Source: a virus
IMG/VR virus record: IMGVR_UViG_3300020497_000005
Location: 1-42,837 of that record
Strand: one strand, 5' to 3'
Length of the DNA stretch: 42,837 nt
Part shown: one piece after another, positions 6,728-14,672 of the stretch
Numbering within the stretch: the first letter of the stretch is position 1
Layout of the letters: each line of letters opens with the position of its first letter
The notes under the pieces: model-generated
Seen by the model: the letters and a program-made list of their open reading frames with translations, nothing else
Database searches by the model: none
What the model was told of the DNA's origin: nothing
Translations under genes and position numbers: made by a program

Positions 6728-8593
6728 TTATCTCAATTCTCTTAAGTCAAATGTTCTTACACCATCTACAGTGATACGTGCGTAAAAACGGTTATTTACC
6801 ATTTTCTTCGCGTATCTCGTCATAATCCCTTTAATTGGTGTAAAATTAAATGGGTTATACATTGTAGGTGTTAATTGTAACGGTACGTATGGTGCGTAGA
6901 TGTATCCTGTGTCTAACAATGATGTTCCTTTATGTCCAATTAACACTGTGTTAGCTGGGAAGTAAGGGTCACGGTAAACTTGGTAACGACCTGCTAATGT
7001 TCCAACTCTTTCAATACCCATGTTATATTGGTCTTGTTCAGGAGAAGCATTAGATACGTGGAAGTACTCTAAATCATCAAAGATAGCAGAAACCTCAGAA
7101 GATACAACAATCCAGTTTGCTCCACCTCTTAAAGTAGATTTGTGGATTTGTGCAGACAATTGGTTGATTGCTGTAATTAATGTTTGGTTCCAATCTTTTT
7201 GAGTATAAGAAGTTGTCAAAGATAAACGTTTCCAACCATTGTAATCCCATCTCAAGTTCCAAGCAGCACCTTTACGTAAATCTCTTAAGATTTCACGGTC
7301 AATTTCAGCAGCAACTTGTTCAGATAATAAAGCTGTTAATTCAGCTTCAGCATCGATGTTGTGGAAAGCAGCAACGTCTTGAGCTAACTCAGGAGACCAT
7401 TGTGCTCTTAATTTTCTTTCTGTAACAGTAACAGTAACTGAATCTAATTCGAAAGAAACCTCACCGATTTTATCTTCAAATTCTAATTCTTTATATCTTC
7501 TGAAAACAGCAGTAAAGTCATTATTTGCTAATGTTCCGATTGTTGTTCCTGTGTAACCGTCTAAAGAGTCAGCACCACATGAAATACATACAGGACAAGA
7601 TAAATCAACTTCTAAGTAAATAGTACCTTCGATATCACAGATATCATTGTAGTTACCATTATTACCTTGAGAAGCCCAAGGAGCTTGTGATTGACCACCG
7701 TAAGATACGATACCTTTACCATATTGTTGAGTAACAACTCTAAACAATAAAGAATTAGGATTACCAGCCGCGTTAAATACTACATCACAAGGAGAATCTC
7801 CTGACCAAGTACCGTCTGTTGCAGTACCGTTAGCGTAAATTTTCAAATCAGATAAGAAAGTTTCAGAATCATATTCGTTACCATCAGGTCCGATTAATTT
7901 ACCAGCACCAGTGTTAGCGAAATTTATCATTTTAACGATTACTTTTCTAACGTTAGAATCATTATATGCTCCATCAGCATCAATTAATCCACCATTAGAC
8001 CATTTTTGAACTAATGTTGTAGCAGTAACTGCAGACCATTGTCCTTTAGAATAATCAAACAATCCTGGAGGGTCTAATTGACCTTCATTTCCTTCATAGA
8101 ATAAATCATAAAGATTTTTCTTGTAAGCTCCTGCACTGTTTCCGTAACCAGAACCAACTTCAGTTGCGTTAGAGTTTGGTGCTCCGTATGGAGAATAATG
8201 CTCTCCTGATTCACCTGCATAACCATTTTCAGGTGTTTGTGCTGTTCCATTATCATACCCTTGAATTTTAGGTACAAAGAAGAATAATTTACCGATTGGT
8301 AAATTCATTGCTTGTACAGATACGATTTCATTCGCTAATAATTTAGAGAATACTCTTCTTACGATAGGGAATACAACAGTTTCGAATGAACCTGAAGACC
8401 CGTCAGAAGTAGCTTCGTTGATTAGGAAAGACGCTTGGTTCTCATATAATTGAGCTACGTTTTCTTTTAAGTGACCTTTAAGTCCTTCTAGGAATCCTAA
8501 TTTATCCCATTTGTTAATTGTGTCTTCTTTAATAACTTTAAGGTGTTTTAACCCTATGTTACCAACTAGACCTGATTCTAATAATGCTCCCAT
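6728..8593 (-). CDS. 23: Major capsid protein, T4 gp23-like
   Basis: This 621-residue protein is the main head shell subunit. Recognition rests on the T4 gp23-like N-terminus with a helical delta region (about residues 1-60), on the adjacent scaffold, protease and portal genes, and on characteristic segments such as FPIVRRVFSKLLANEIVSVQ and the C-terminal YAPYVPLQLTPT with a basic KKMVNNRFY end. SFLINE followed by ATSDGSSG at residues 58-61 is a clear gp21-type cleavage site, close to the Glu65 site of T4 gp23. The gene follows scaffold gp22 after 32 bases with no separate promoter, so the two are co-transcribed, and a strong terminator follows. An insertion around residues 110-310 with several Cys is likely surface exposed. 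Confidence 0.93.
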   Translation of the reverse strand: MGALLESGLVGNIGLKHLKVIKEDTINKWDKLGFLEGLKGHLKENVAQLYENQASFLINEATSDGSSGSFETVVFPIVRRVFSKLLANEIVSVQAMNLPIGKLFFFVPKIQGYDNGTAQTPENGYAGESGEHYSPYGAPNSNATEVGSGYGNSAGAYKKNLYDLFYEGNEGQLDPPGLFDYSKGQWSAVTATTLVQKWSNGGLIDADGAYNDSNVRKVIVKMINFANTGAGKLIGPDGNEYDSETFLSDLKIYANGTATDGTWSGDSPCDVVFNAAGNPNSLLFRVVTQQYGKGIVSYGGQSQAPWASQGNNGNYNDICDIEGTIYLEVDLSCPVCISCGADSLDGYTGTTIGTLANNDFTAVFRRYKELEFEDKIGEVSFELDSVTVTVTERKLRAQWSPELAQDVAAFHNIDAEAELTALLSEQVAAEIDREILRDLRKGAAWNLRWDYNGWKRLSLTTSYTQKDWNQTLITAINQLSAQIHKSTLRGGANWIVVSSEVSAIFDDLEYFHVSNASPEQDQYNMGIERVGTLAGRYQVYRDPYFPANTVLIGHKGTSLLDTGYIYAPYVPLQLTPTMYNPFNFTPIKGIMTRYAKKMVNNRFYARITVDGVRTFDLRELR

Positions 8594-8625
8594 TTTTTTG
8601 GTTTTTATTAATTTTTAGTTTATTT

Positions 8626-10083
8626 TTATTTTAATTTACTCATTAAATCTTTCATTCTAAGGAATTGAGGATTTTCATAAGTTTTTGATTCAATTAAGTT
8701 AATCGCTGAACCTGATACCGGAGCTTTTTGAATTGCTCTTTCCATCGATTCGTTCATTGGTTGACTTGTATTAACTGAAAGTTCATCTTTAAGATTTTGA
8801 TATAAATTTTTAGATTCTTTGATAGTTTCAACACCATCAAATCTTCTTAAGATATTTATTTTTTCTTGTTTAGATGTTGAGTGTTCTGTAAACAAACGAG
8901 TAGCGTAAGCTAAGTTTGAATTAAATACTGCAACCTCATTCAATTTATTTCTAAATACATTAAGAGCTTTTCTATACTCTTCATTCTTTTCTCTAAGAAT
9001 TGTTAATTCATTTGATTCTGTATTTTCAAATGTTAGATTTCTGTTAGGAGTAATTCCTTTTCTTAATCCTCTACCTGATTTAGAACCATTTCCGTATGTG
9101 TGAGCAGCTTCTTTAGTTTCTACTTTTTTAACGGACGCTTTTTTAACCGGTGCTTTTTTAATGGCTTTAAATTCACCATCAAGATTTTCACCTTCTTTGT
9201 ATTCAAATTTAGCTTTACCTGTTCCAACTGATTTTGGTGCTTCTTTTTTCTTCACATCAAATCCTTTTCCTTGGTTTGGTTTAGCATCGTATTTGAATTT
9301 AGGACTTCCGATTCCAGTACCTTTAGGTTTTACAGACATTTTAGATTCCATAACAGGCTCCTCTTCGTCACCCATATCGTCATCTTCATTCATCTCTTCT
9401 TCCTCATCGTCTTCTTCTTCGTCTTCTTCGTCCATTTCAATTTCATAAACTAATTCTTCAGACTCATCGAATTCTTCAAAATCTTCTTCATCGTCAAAAC
9501 TTTCTTCTTCGTCATCAAAAGAAAATTCCTCTTCTTCGTCGTTGTCGTTTCCAAAAATTCTTTCAACAATAGATTCGATAGATTCATCTGATTCATCAAA
9601 TTCTCCCGATTCATCAAATTCACCGTATCCATCTTCACCTTCTGTAACAATCATATATTCAGCGTCAGTTTCGTTGTCTTTAATATTAATGTTACCAGAA
9701 TCATCTTTAGTAACAACAATATTATCGTCAGGACCCATTAATTTGAATACACGCAAGATTTCTTCATCATCTTTAATGTTAGTTAGGTCGATAACATCTT
9801 CATCTTCATCATCTGAATCGTCATCGTCCATATCAAGGTTATCCATATCCATTTCATCACCTTCTTCATCGTCAGACTCTTCGTCATCCATGTCAGGTAA
9901 TTCCATGTCAATGTCAGTTTCAATCTCATCTTCTTCTTGTTCAGTTAGAGATTCTTTTACTAGTTCGTTGATTTCTTCCTTCATAGTAGAAGCAAGTATT
10001 CCTTTTGCATTTTCAGCTACCGCTTCTTCCAAATTTTTCATTTGGATGATAGCTTCTTCAACTAAAGATTTTTCTTTTGCCAT
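8626..10083 (-). CDS. 22: Prohead core scaffold protein, T4 gp22-like
   Basis: This 485-residue protein begins with a helical segment (MAKEKSLVEEAIIQMKNLEE), followed by about 200 residues dominated by Asp and Glu, a Lys-rich middle with repeated PKGTG/PKSVGTG-like motifs, and a helical C-terminus of about 130 residues. T4 gp22 is about 270 residues; the extra length here is the acidic block, which may take the place of the small acidic core proteins of T4. The position, directly between the protease and capsid genes, fixes the assignment. Several L-x-E or I-x-E sites (for example LTEQ, LNEV, INLIE) would let gp21 degrade it during maturation. A late-type motif lies about 22 bases upstream. 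Confidence 0.85.
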   Translation of the reverse strand: MAKEKSLVEEAIIQMKNLEEAVAENAKGILASTMKEEINELVKESLTEQEEDEIETDIDMELPDMDDEESDDEEGDEMDMDNLDMDDDDSDDEDEDVIDLTNIKDDEEILRVFKLMGPDDNIVVTKDDSGNINIKDNETDAEYMIVTEGEDGYGEFDESGEFDESDESIESIVERIFGNDNDEEEEFSFDDEEESFDDEEDFEEFDESEELVYEIEMDEEDEEEDDEEEEMNEDDDMGDEEEPVMESKMSVKPKGTGIGSPKFKYDAKPNQGKGFDVKKKEAPKSVGTGKAKFEYKEGENLDGEFKAIKKAPVKKASVKKVETKEAAHTYGNGSKSGRGLRKGITPNRNLTFENTESNELTILREKNEEYRKALNVFRNKLNEVAVFNSNLAYATRLFTEHSTSKQEKINILRRFDGVETIKESKNLYQNLKDELSVNTSQPMNESMERAIQKAPVSGSAINLIESKTYENPQFLRMKDLMSKLK

Positions 10084-10104
10084 TTGTTTTATGTTATTTT
10101 AATA

Positions 10105-10112
10105 TATAAATA
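10105..10112 (-). promoter_or_regulatory. Putative late-type promoter motif for the gp22-gp23 operon
   Basis: The minus strand reads CATATATTTATATATTAAA upstream of the scaffold ATG at 10083. It lies between the terminator of the preceding unit and the gene, the place expected for the promoter of the most abundant virion protein. Confidence 0.45.
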
Positions 10113-10198
10113 TATGAAATTATGAAAAAAGCACATTTGTACTAATATTCATAACATCTTTTTATTTATTAATAAATATCACAAAAATGTAAAAAACA

Positions 10199-10226
10199 AA
10201 AAAAGGAGACAAAATGTCTCCTTTTA
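10199..10226 (-). terminator. Terminator upstream of the gp22-gp23 operon
   Basis: AAAAGGAGACA and TGTCTCCTTTT pair around a 3-base loop, with a T-run on the minus strand. It follows the small gene ending at 10248 and insulates the scaffold-capsid operon. Confidence 0.8.
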
Positions 10227-10247
10227 GTTTAATCAATTAAAATTTTT

Positions 10248-10457
10248 TTATTCTATAACTTCGTTAATTTTACTCTCAACGATTGCGGTTATTCTCCACT
10301 CCATAGAATAATTTTCAAATACTTTAGTGACTTTCGCCTCTACGTCGGTGGGATTGTAACCACTAACTAATTTTTCTTCTCTTAACTTTTTAAGTTTTCC
10401 TGTTTCAGTATCTACTGAATCCAATGTAATTTTTGCGATGAAATACTTTTCGTCCAT
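10248..10457 (-). CDS. Small conserved-looking protein, DUF4494-like
   Basis: This 69-residue protein reads YFIAKITLDSVDTETGKLKK, then EEKLVSGYNPTDVEAKVTKVFE. That resembles DUF4494, a small Bacteroidetes and phage family with a short beta-hairpin and an EAE-type helix. I give this from memory of the pattern, with modest confidence. Its function is unknown. It lies 16 bases after the prohead protease gene in the same direction and ends at a terminator, so it is the last gene of the gp21 unit. T4 has small core proteins at the equivalent place, but this one is not obviously related to them. Confidence 0.6.
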   Translation of the reverse strand: MDEKYFIAKITLDSVDTETGKLKKLREEKLVSGYNPTDVEAKVTKVFENYSMEWRITAIVESKINEVIE

Positions 10458-10473
10458 AATGTTTAATTTTTTT

Positions 10474-11199
10474 TTAGTATCCTAAATAATCGTTTAATTT
10501 TTTCATTAAGTCAAGCGATTTGTTTCCAGATTCGCCAACTTGTCTTTCTACTTTCATTTTTTTCTCTTCTTCCAAATTCTCATCAAAATTAAACCTATCA
10601 TCAGGATTTTGAAAAAGGTATGCTCCTGGTGTTGATGGTGATGAAACTAAGTCAAAACAGATTAATTCAAAATCATCTTGTACTTCATTTTGTTCACCCA
10701 CTTTTTTAAGAGACCCCACACCTCTTGAAGATATACCCAATGTAACACCTTGTCTAAGATAGTTTGCCGCCAAATCACCTTTGGTTGATACAATCCCTCT
10801 TTCGTGGAAACCAGGAGATGTTAATAGTTTTATTTTACCCATTAAAACGGGTCCTTCCCACCATATCTCTGTAATTGCGTGAGATACTCTATCTAAATCA
10901 ATTAACGATGATTCAGGATGATTTAATTCTGAAAGGGCTGTTCCTTTGTTAATCATCTTTTTATAATTCTCGGCCTCTCTTTTTAAGATTCTCTCAGGAT
11001 ACAATCTACCATTTCTATTTGGTGTATTATATTTTTGTAGAACCGCATAAAATTCAAAAGGTTTTGAATGGTCTAAATCTTCTTTAGACTCTTTAATCAT
11101 CGCAGCATTTTTCTTATCTGTTGGGGAAATAAATCCGGCATCTTCCTCAATTAATATCCCTCTCCCTATTTCATTTGGTTTTAAAATTGTTAAATTCAT
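10474..11199 (-). CDS. 21: Prohead core protein protease, T4 gp21-like
   Basis: This 241-residue serine protease of the phage prohead protease family matures the head by cutting scaffold and capsid proteins after Glu in (I/L)-x-E sequences. The catalytic His lies in SELNHPE (near residue 95) and the catalytic Ser in LGISSRGVGS (near 157), followed by the conserved VSSPSTPGAYL stretch that contributes to the active site. A conserved early motif, YNTPNRNGRLYP, is also present. The length is close to T4 gp21 (212). Suitable cleavage sites are visible in the capsid protein (INE/ATSDG) and in the metallopeptidase-like protein at 1726-2721. A late-type motif (11215-11222) lies 15 bases upstream of the ATG. 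Confidence 0.92.
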   Translation of the reverse strand: MNLTILKPNEIGRGILIEEDAGFISPTDKKNAAMIKESKEDLDHSKPFEFYAVLQKYNTPNRNGRLYPERILKREAENYKKMINKGTALSELNHPESSLIDLDRVSHAITEIWWEGPVLMGKIKLLTSPGFHERGIVSTKGDLAANYLRQGVTLGISSRGVGSLKKVGEQNEVQDDFELICFDLVSSPSTPGAYLFQNPDDRFNFDENLEEEKKMKVERQVGESGNKSLDLMKKLNDYLGY

Positions 11200-11214
11200 T
11201 TTGAATGTTTTATT

Positions 11215-11222
11215 TATAAATA
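11215..11222 (-). promoter_or_regulatory. Putative late-type promoter motif before the prohead protease gene
   Basis: The minus strand reads AATATTTATAAATAAAAC. The core directly abuts the stop of the upstream gene and ends 15 bases before the ATG at 11199. Confidence 0.45.
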
Positions 11223-11693
11223 TTAAACATTCTCAATTTGTACTGGTTCCTCTGACGATTTGATTTTTTTTGTTAGATAAAATTTAAAATTTTCATTTTC
11301 TAAAAAGTTATCTAAAAAGATTTGGTTAATAATTTCTTTTAACGAATTTTTAATTTCGTCGGATTTAAAGTCCATATCAGTTTGAATTATAAAAAAATTA
11401 ATTTCTAAATTCATAAAAGATTTTTTTCCGATTGTTAGACCGCTTGACCTTAAATCCAAGTCAACAATGAAATTTGTATCAAAAATTGTTTTGTCTAATG
11501 ATTCATAAACTGAATGTTTTATACCTCTACTCATATTAAGAACTGTCCTTGTCCAGTTATTAGCTTCGTAAATTGGTTCTACCCATGTTTGAATGTTTAG
11601 GTAGAGAGATTTTAAACTCATTGAGTCGACTGTTCCATATATTATTTTAGCAGTCTTAAACCCATGAATTTGTGAGGTTTTCCCCTTTTTCAT
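11223..11693 (-). CDS. Unrecognised protein of the head module
   Basis: This 156-residue protein is not recognised. It is a mixed alpha/beta sequence with a basic start (MKKGKTSQIHGF) and a hydrophobic core, and it shows no signal peptide, membrane span or catalytic motif. It lies between the portal-side genes and the prohead protease. T4 keeps prohead core genes (67, 68) at this place, but this sequence is neither strongly acidic nor clearly homologous to them. A role in head assembly is inferred from position only. The start lies back-to-back with the bS21 gene across a 95-base gap. Confidence 0.55.
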   Translation of the reverse strand: MKKGKTSQIHGFKTAKIIYGTVDSMSLKSLYLNIQTWVEPIYEANNWTRTVLNMSRGIKHSVYESLDKTIFDTNFIVDLDLRSSGLTIGKKSFMNLEINFFIIQTDMDFKSDEIKNSLKEIINQIFLDNFLENENFKFYLTKKIKSSEEPVQIENV

Positions 11694-11788
11694 TAATTTC
11701 CATATTTTTTCGTTTATTTTTTAAAAAAAATAGGTGAAAATACTTCAATAGTCAAAACTTTTTGAAAAGATGGGGATATATGTAATAT

Positions 11789-11983
11789 ATGTTAATAGTT
11801 AAATTAGATAAAAACACTACGATTGAGCGAGCTTTAAAACTTTATAAAAGTAAGGTAATAAAAACTCGACAAAGTTCTGAACTTGTTAAAAGAAAAGAAT
11901 TTGTTAAAGAGTCTGTTATTAAAAGAGCTGAACTTTCTAAGGCAAAGTATGTCCAAAAGAAGTTTAAGTCGAATAACGACTAA
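11789..11983 (+). CDS. rpsU: Phage-encoded ribosomal protein bS21
   Basis: This 64-residue basic protein fits bS21 in length and pattern: a short start (MLIVKLDKNTTIERALKLYK), a helix with KVIKTRQSSELVKRKEFVKES and a basic tail (KRAELSKAKYVQKKFK). bS21 sits on the 30S platform near the 3' end of 16S rRNA. In Flavobacterium, bS21 with bS18 and bS6 is known to sequester the anti-Shine-Dalgarno, and phage bS21 genes have been reported, so this copy could replace the host protein and bias initiation toward phage mRNAs. The ATG at 11789 is the first in-frame start that is not immediately followed by a stop. There is no convincing Shine-Dalgarno, only GATGGGG about 14 bases upstream. It is the only plus-strand gene in an otherwise minus-strand head module and overlaps the next gene end by 4 bases. 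Confidence 0.85.
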   Translation: MLIVKLDKNTTIERALKLYKSKVIKTRQSSELVKRKEFVKESVIKRAELSKAKYVQKKFKSNND

Positions 11984-12699
11984 AGAGTTTCGTTTAAACT
12001 TTTAAGTTTAAAATAAGTTAGTTTGTCGTATTTCTCAGATATTACCTTGGATAAGGTATCATTGATTCTGCTCTTAACTGAACTATCATCTGAAGTAGAT
12101 TTCATTTTAGTTAATTTACCAACAACACTTTCTTTAATCACATTAAAATCTTCATTAAGTTTACTATCGTCTTCAGATAGTAATTTAATCAATTCATCTT
12201 TATCGGATTCATTTAAAGATTCTATATAACTATTAATTGTTTGGTTGGCAATACTAACCATTGCTTTTAATGGTATATTAACACTTTCAGTTTTAGTGAT
12301 AGGTAATTTTCTTAAATTTTCTGAAATAATTTTTTTACTTTTAATTCTTGATTCAATTGTTAAAACATCTCTTGAAAATAAGTTATCAATATTATCGTAA
12401 GCGTCATTTGATTTAGAATCTTTAACCCACTCATTTAGACTTTTAATTTCAGATGTGGATATTTTATTTACGGTATTTTCATATATAGTAATACATTCGT
12501 GAATATATTCGGTGATATACGATTCGGATAATGCTTTTGGTGAATTTAATTCATCATACATATAAAAAATTTTACTGATGTTTTTATTCTCTAACACCAA
12601 TTTTTTAAAATTTTTTATTTCTTGTTTAAATGTTCCATTATTATACGATTCTAATAATACATTTTCTATTTTCGATTTTAAGATACCAAATTTTGTCAT
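11980..12699 (-). CDS. Unrecognised helical protein next to the portal gene
   Basis: This protein has 239 residues from the chosen start. It is almost wholly helical and charged, rich in Ser, Lys, Glu and Asn, with coiled-coil-like stretches and no catalytic motif. The open frame allows an earlier ATG at 12729, but that start overlaps the portal stop, and the late-type motif at 12714-12721 lies between the two ATGs. The later start, MTKFGILKSKIENVL, is therefore preferred. It follows the portal gene directly, where T4 encodes small prohead core proteins, so a scaffold or core function is plausible but unproven. Its 3' end overlaps the convergent bS21 gene by 4 bases. Confidence 0.6.
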   Translation of the reverse strand: MTKFGILKSKIENVLLESYNNGTFKQEIKNFKKLVLENKNISKIFYMYDELNSPKALSESYITEYIHECITIYENTVNKISTSEIKSLNEWVKDSKSNDAYDNIDNLFSRDVLTIESRIKSKKIISENLRKLPITKTESVNIPLKAMVSIANQTINSYIESLNESDKDELIKLLSEDDSKLNEDFNVIKESVVGKLTKMKSTSDDSSVKSRINDTLSKVISEKYDKLTYFKLKSLNETL

Positions 12700-12713
12700 T
12701 TTTCTTTTTTTAT

Positions 12714-12721
12714 TATAAATA
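12714..12721 (-). promoter_or_regulatory. Putative late-type promoter motif
   Basis: The minus strand reads GATATTTATAATAAAAAAAG, with the core ending 14 bases before the ATG at 12699 and just after the portal stop. Confidence 0.45.
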
Positions 12722-14587
12722 TCAATCATTTAGAAGTTTATCTAATTCCTTTGAAATATCTCCTAAAGAATTTCTAGATTTGGATAAATCTATATAAGAA
12801 TCATCATCAGTCATATTACCACTTTCCAGTAAAATATTCCAATTTTCTTTTCTATTAAATGATTCCGGAGTTATTTCAGCTTCTCCGCCTGCTTCAGGTG
12901 CTGGTGGGAGTTCTTCACCTCCTAATTCAGGTTCTCCACCCAAATCTGATTCTCCACCAAAATCTCCTCCTCCAAAACTACTTCCACCTCCCGGTGGTGG
13001 TGGTGCTGGAACTTCAGCTGATTGTGTTGTTCCTGATTTACTACCATATAACTTATCAATATTATCAAATATACCTGTGTGAGATATTATTGTTGCTGTA
13101 TTTGTTAATTCAGCACCAACGGCTTTTTCTATTCTTTGTTGTTGTAAATCTAATTTAATTTCATCATCCGAGAATCCTAATACGTGTTTTTTAGCCCAAG
13201 TAACCGATACAGGTGCAATACCTTCTATCGCCGTTACAGCGTCTTTATACAATAATATTTTTTCTTTCCAAACATCAATTTTTAATAAATCTGCTTGGGT
13301 AGATGGATTGGTTAAACTTAATCTAAAGTTGGATAATTCATCTTCAAACCCTAATAAAAATAAATGAACAATAGCGATTTTATTTAATTCGGCTATCATA
13401 CATTTTTGTATTCTATTGATAGTTCTTGCAAAACGAATATCCTGTAATGATAAATTTTTTCCATCACCAACAGTTTCTTCAAACCCTAAAAAGGCTTTAG
13501 GAACACGAAGTGCTGTTAATAATTTCTTTTGGATATATTCAATATCAGCAATTTCCGCTAAATTCTGAGCTCCGGGCAATGTTTCTATTGGAGATGTTGC
13601 CGCTGGGTCACGAACAGGAATAAAATAATCTTGGTCAACCGCCATTTGATTAAATCTCATATCCACGTTTCCGGTTTTAGAATCGACAACTTGGTCTCTT
13701 TTAAATTTATTGGCAACTCGTTGTACATATGGTTCAACATCCTTATCATCCATATTACCAACAAATACTTTAAAAACTCTTCTTTCAGGTGCTCTCGAAG
13801 TTCTATAAATTAACATCGCATCTTCAGATAACAATAATTGTTTCCAAATACGTCTAGCCTTTTCTAACATAGAAGTACCGTAAGGAAGTTTTCTATCATC
13901 ACCCAATAATCTAAAATGAGCCACTTCCCAAGAGTTAAACTCCATATCTTTAGCTTTCCACTTAAATCGTAACCCTTTGTTTTCAGCAGGTTCATCAACA
14001 TTTGCCGATTTTGCTGCCATACCTCGTTCTAATCTTTCAATCTCAATATTTGGTAATTGCATACAACCAACAATACCTTTTTCAGCGTCAAGTTTTAAAT
14101 AGACAAAATTATCACCGTATTTACAAGTGTTTCTTGTCCACATTGGTAAATTGGTGTTAAGGTCTAAAATATTATTAAATAAATCTGAAATAATCCCTTT
14201 TATCCTTTTTGATTCTGAATAAATTTGTAACATATGACCATTTTGGTCAACTGTAGTTGATTCCTCACCATAAATGTCTAACGCTGCTGAAATTTCTGGT
14301 GTATATTCCATACTTTCGTAATCATAAAATGATGCTAAACGAGTTGGTTCGTAATAAACTGCTTGAGTATATAAATTACTCTCAATTTTTGTCCACTGAT
14401 TGGCTAGATAATAAGTTTGTTGAGCCTGAAGTTTTTCTTTTTCGTACTCTGCTTGAGATGTAGTTTTTAATAATTCTTTTTTATCTAACTTATATGTTGG
14501 GTAATCTTGATTCAATAGAGCATTTGGTCCAAAAGCTCTGGATAATCTTTGCCAAACAGTTAAGTCGTTATTTTGATTGTTTTCCAT
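12722..14587 (-). CDS. 20: Portal vertex protein, T4 gp20-like
   Basis: This 621-residue protein forms the 12-subunit ring at the unique vertex through which DNA is packaged and to which the tail joins. T4 gp20-like segments include YEPTRLASFYDYESM, YTPEISAALDIYGEE, NTCKYGDNFVYLKL, the LPYGTSMLEKARRIWKQLLL stretch and the RVPKAFLGFEE region. Its length is close to that of T4 gp20 (524), with extra residues at the C-terminus: a Gly/Pro/Glu-rich low-complexity block (about residues 535-575) not typical of T4. It is transcribed after the two fibre-like genes and before the protease and scaffold genes. A weak ATATTTAA-type motif precedes the start; the leader is A-rich. Confidence 0.92.
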   Translation of the reverse strand: MENNQNNDLTVWQRLSRAFGPNALLNQDYPTYKLDKKELLKTTSQAEYEKEKLQAQQTYYLANQWTKIESNLYTQAVYYEPTRLASFYDYESMEYTPEISAALDIYGEESTTVDQNGHMLQIYSESKRIKGIISDLFNNILDLNTNLPMWTRNTCKYGDNFVYLKLDAEKGIVGCMQLPNIEIERLERGMAAKSANVDEPAENKGLRFKWKAKDMEFNSWEVAHFRLLGDDRKLPYGTSMLEKARRIWKQLLLSEDAMLIYRTSRAPERRVFKVFVGNMDDKDVEPYVQRVANKFKRDQVVDSKTGNVDMRFNQMAVDQDYFIPVRDPAATSPIETLPGAQNLAEIADIEYIQKKLLTALRVPKAFLGFEETVGDGKNLSLQDIRFARTINRIQKCMIAELNKIAIVHLFLLGFEDELSNFRLSLTNPSTQADLLKIDVWKEKILLYKDAVTAIEGIAPVSVTWAKKHVLGFSDDEIKLDLQQQRIEKAVGAELTNTATIISHTGIFDNIDKLYGSKSGTTQSAEVPAPPPPGGGSSFGGGDFGGESDLGGEPELGGEELPPAPEAGGEAEITPESFNRKENWNILLESGNMTDDDSYIDLSKSRNSLGDISKELDKLLND

Positions 14588-14672
14588 CTTAATAATTTAA
14601 ATATTTTTTTTTATTAATAAATAGTTTATAAGTTGGATTAAACTTGGTGGTTATTATTGTTATCTATCATTA

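Noticed and set aside
9161-10102. Ser-rich plus-strand frames opposite the scaffold gene
   Set aside because: Poly-Ser is the mirror image of Asp/Glu-rich codons on the coding strand. They are antisense shadows of the acidic scaffold gene.
11769-11776. GATGGGG as a Shine-Dalgarno for the bS21 gene
   Set aside because: It is too far from the ATG (about 14 bases) and does not match AGGAGG. It is noted only because host rpsU genes in this phylum can keep a strong Shine-Dalgarno.
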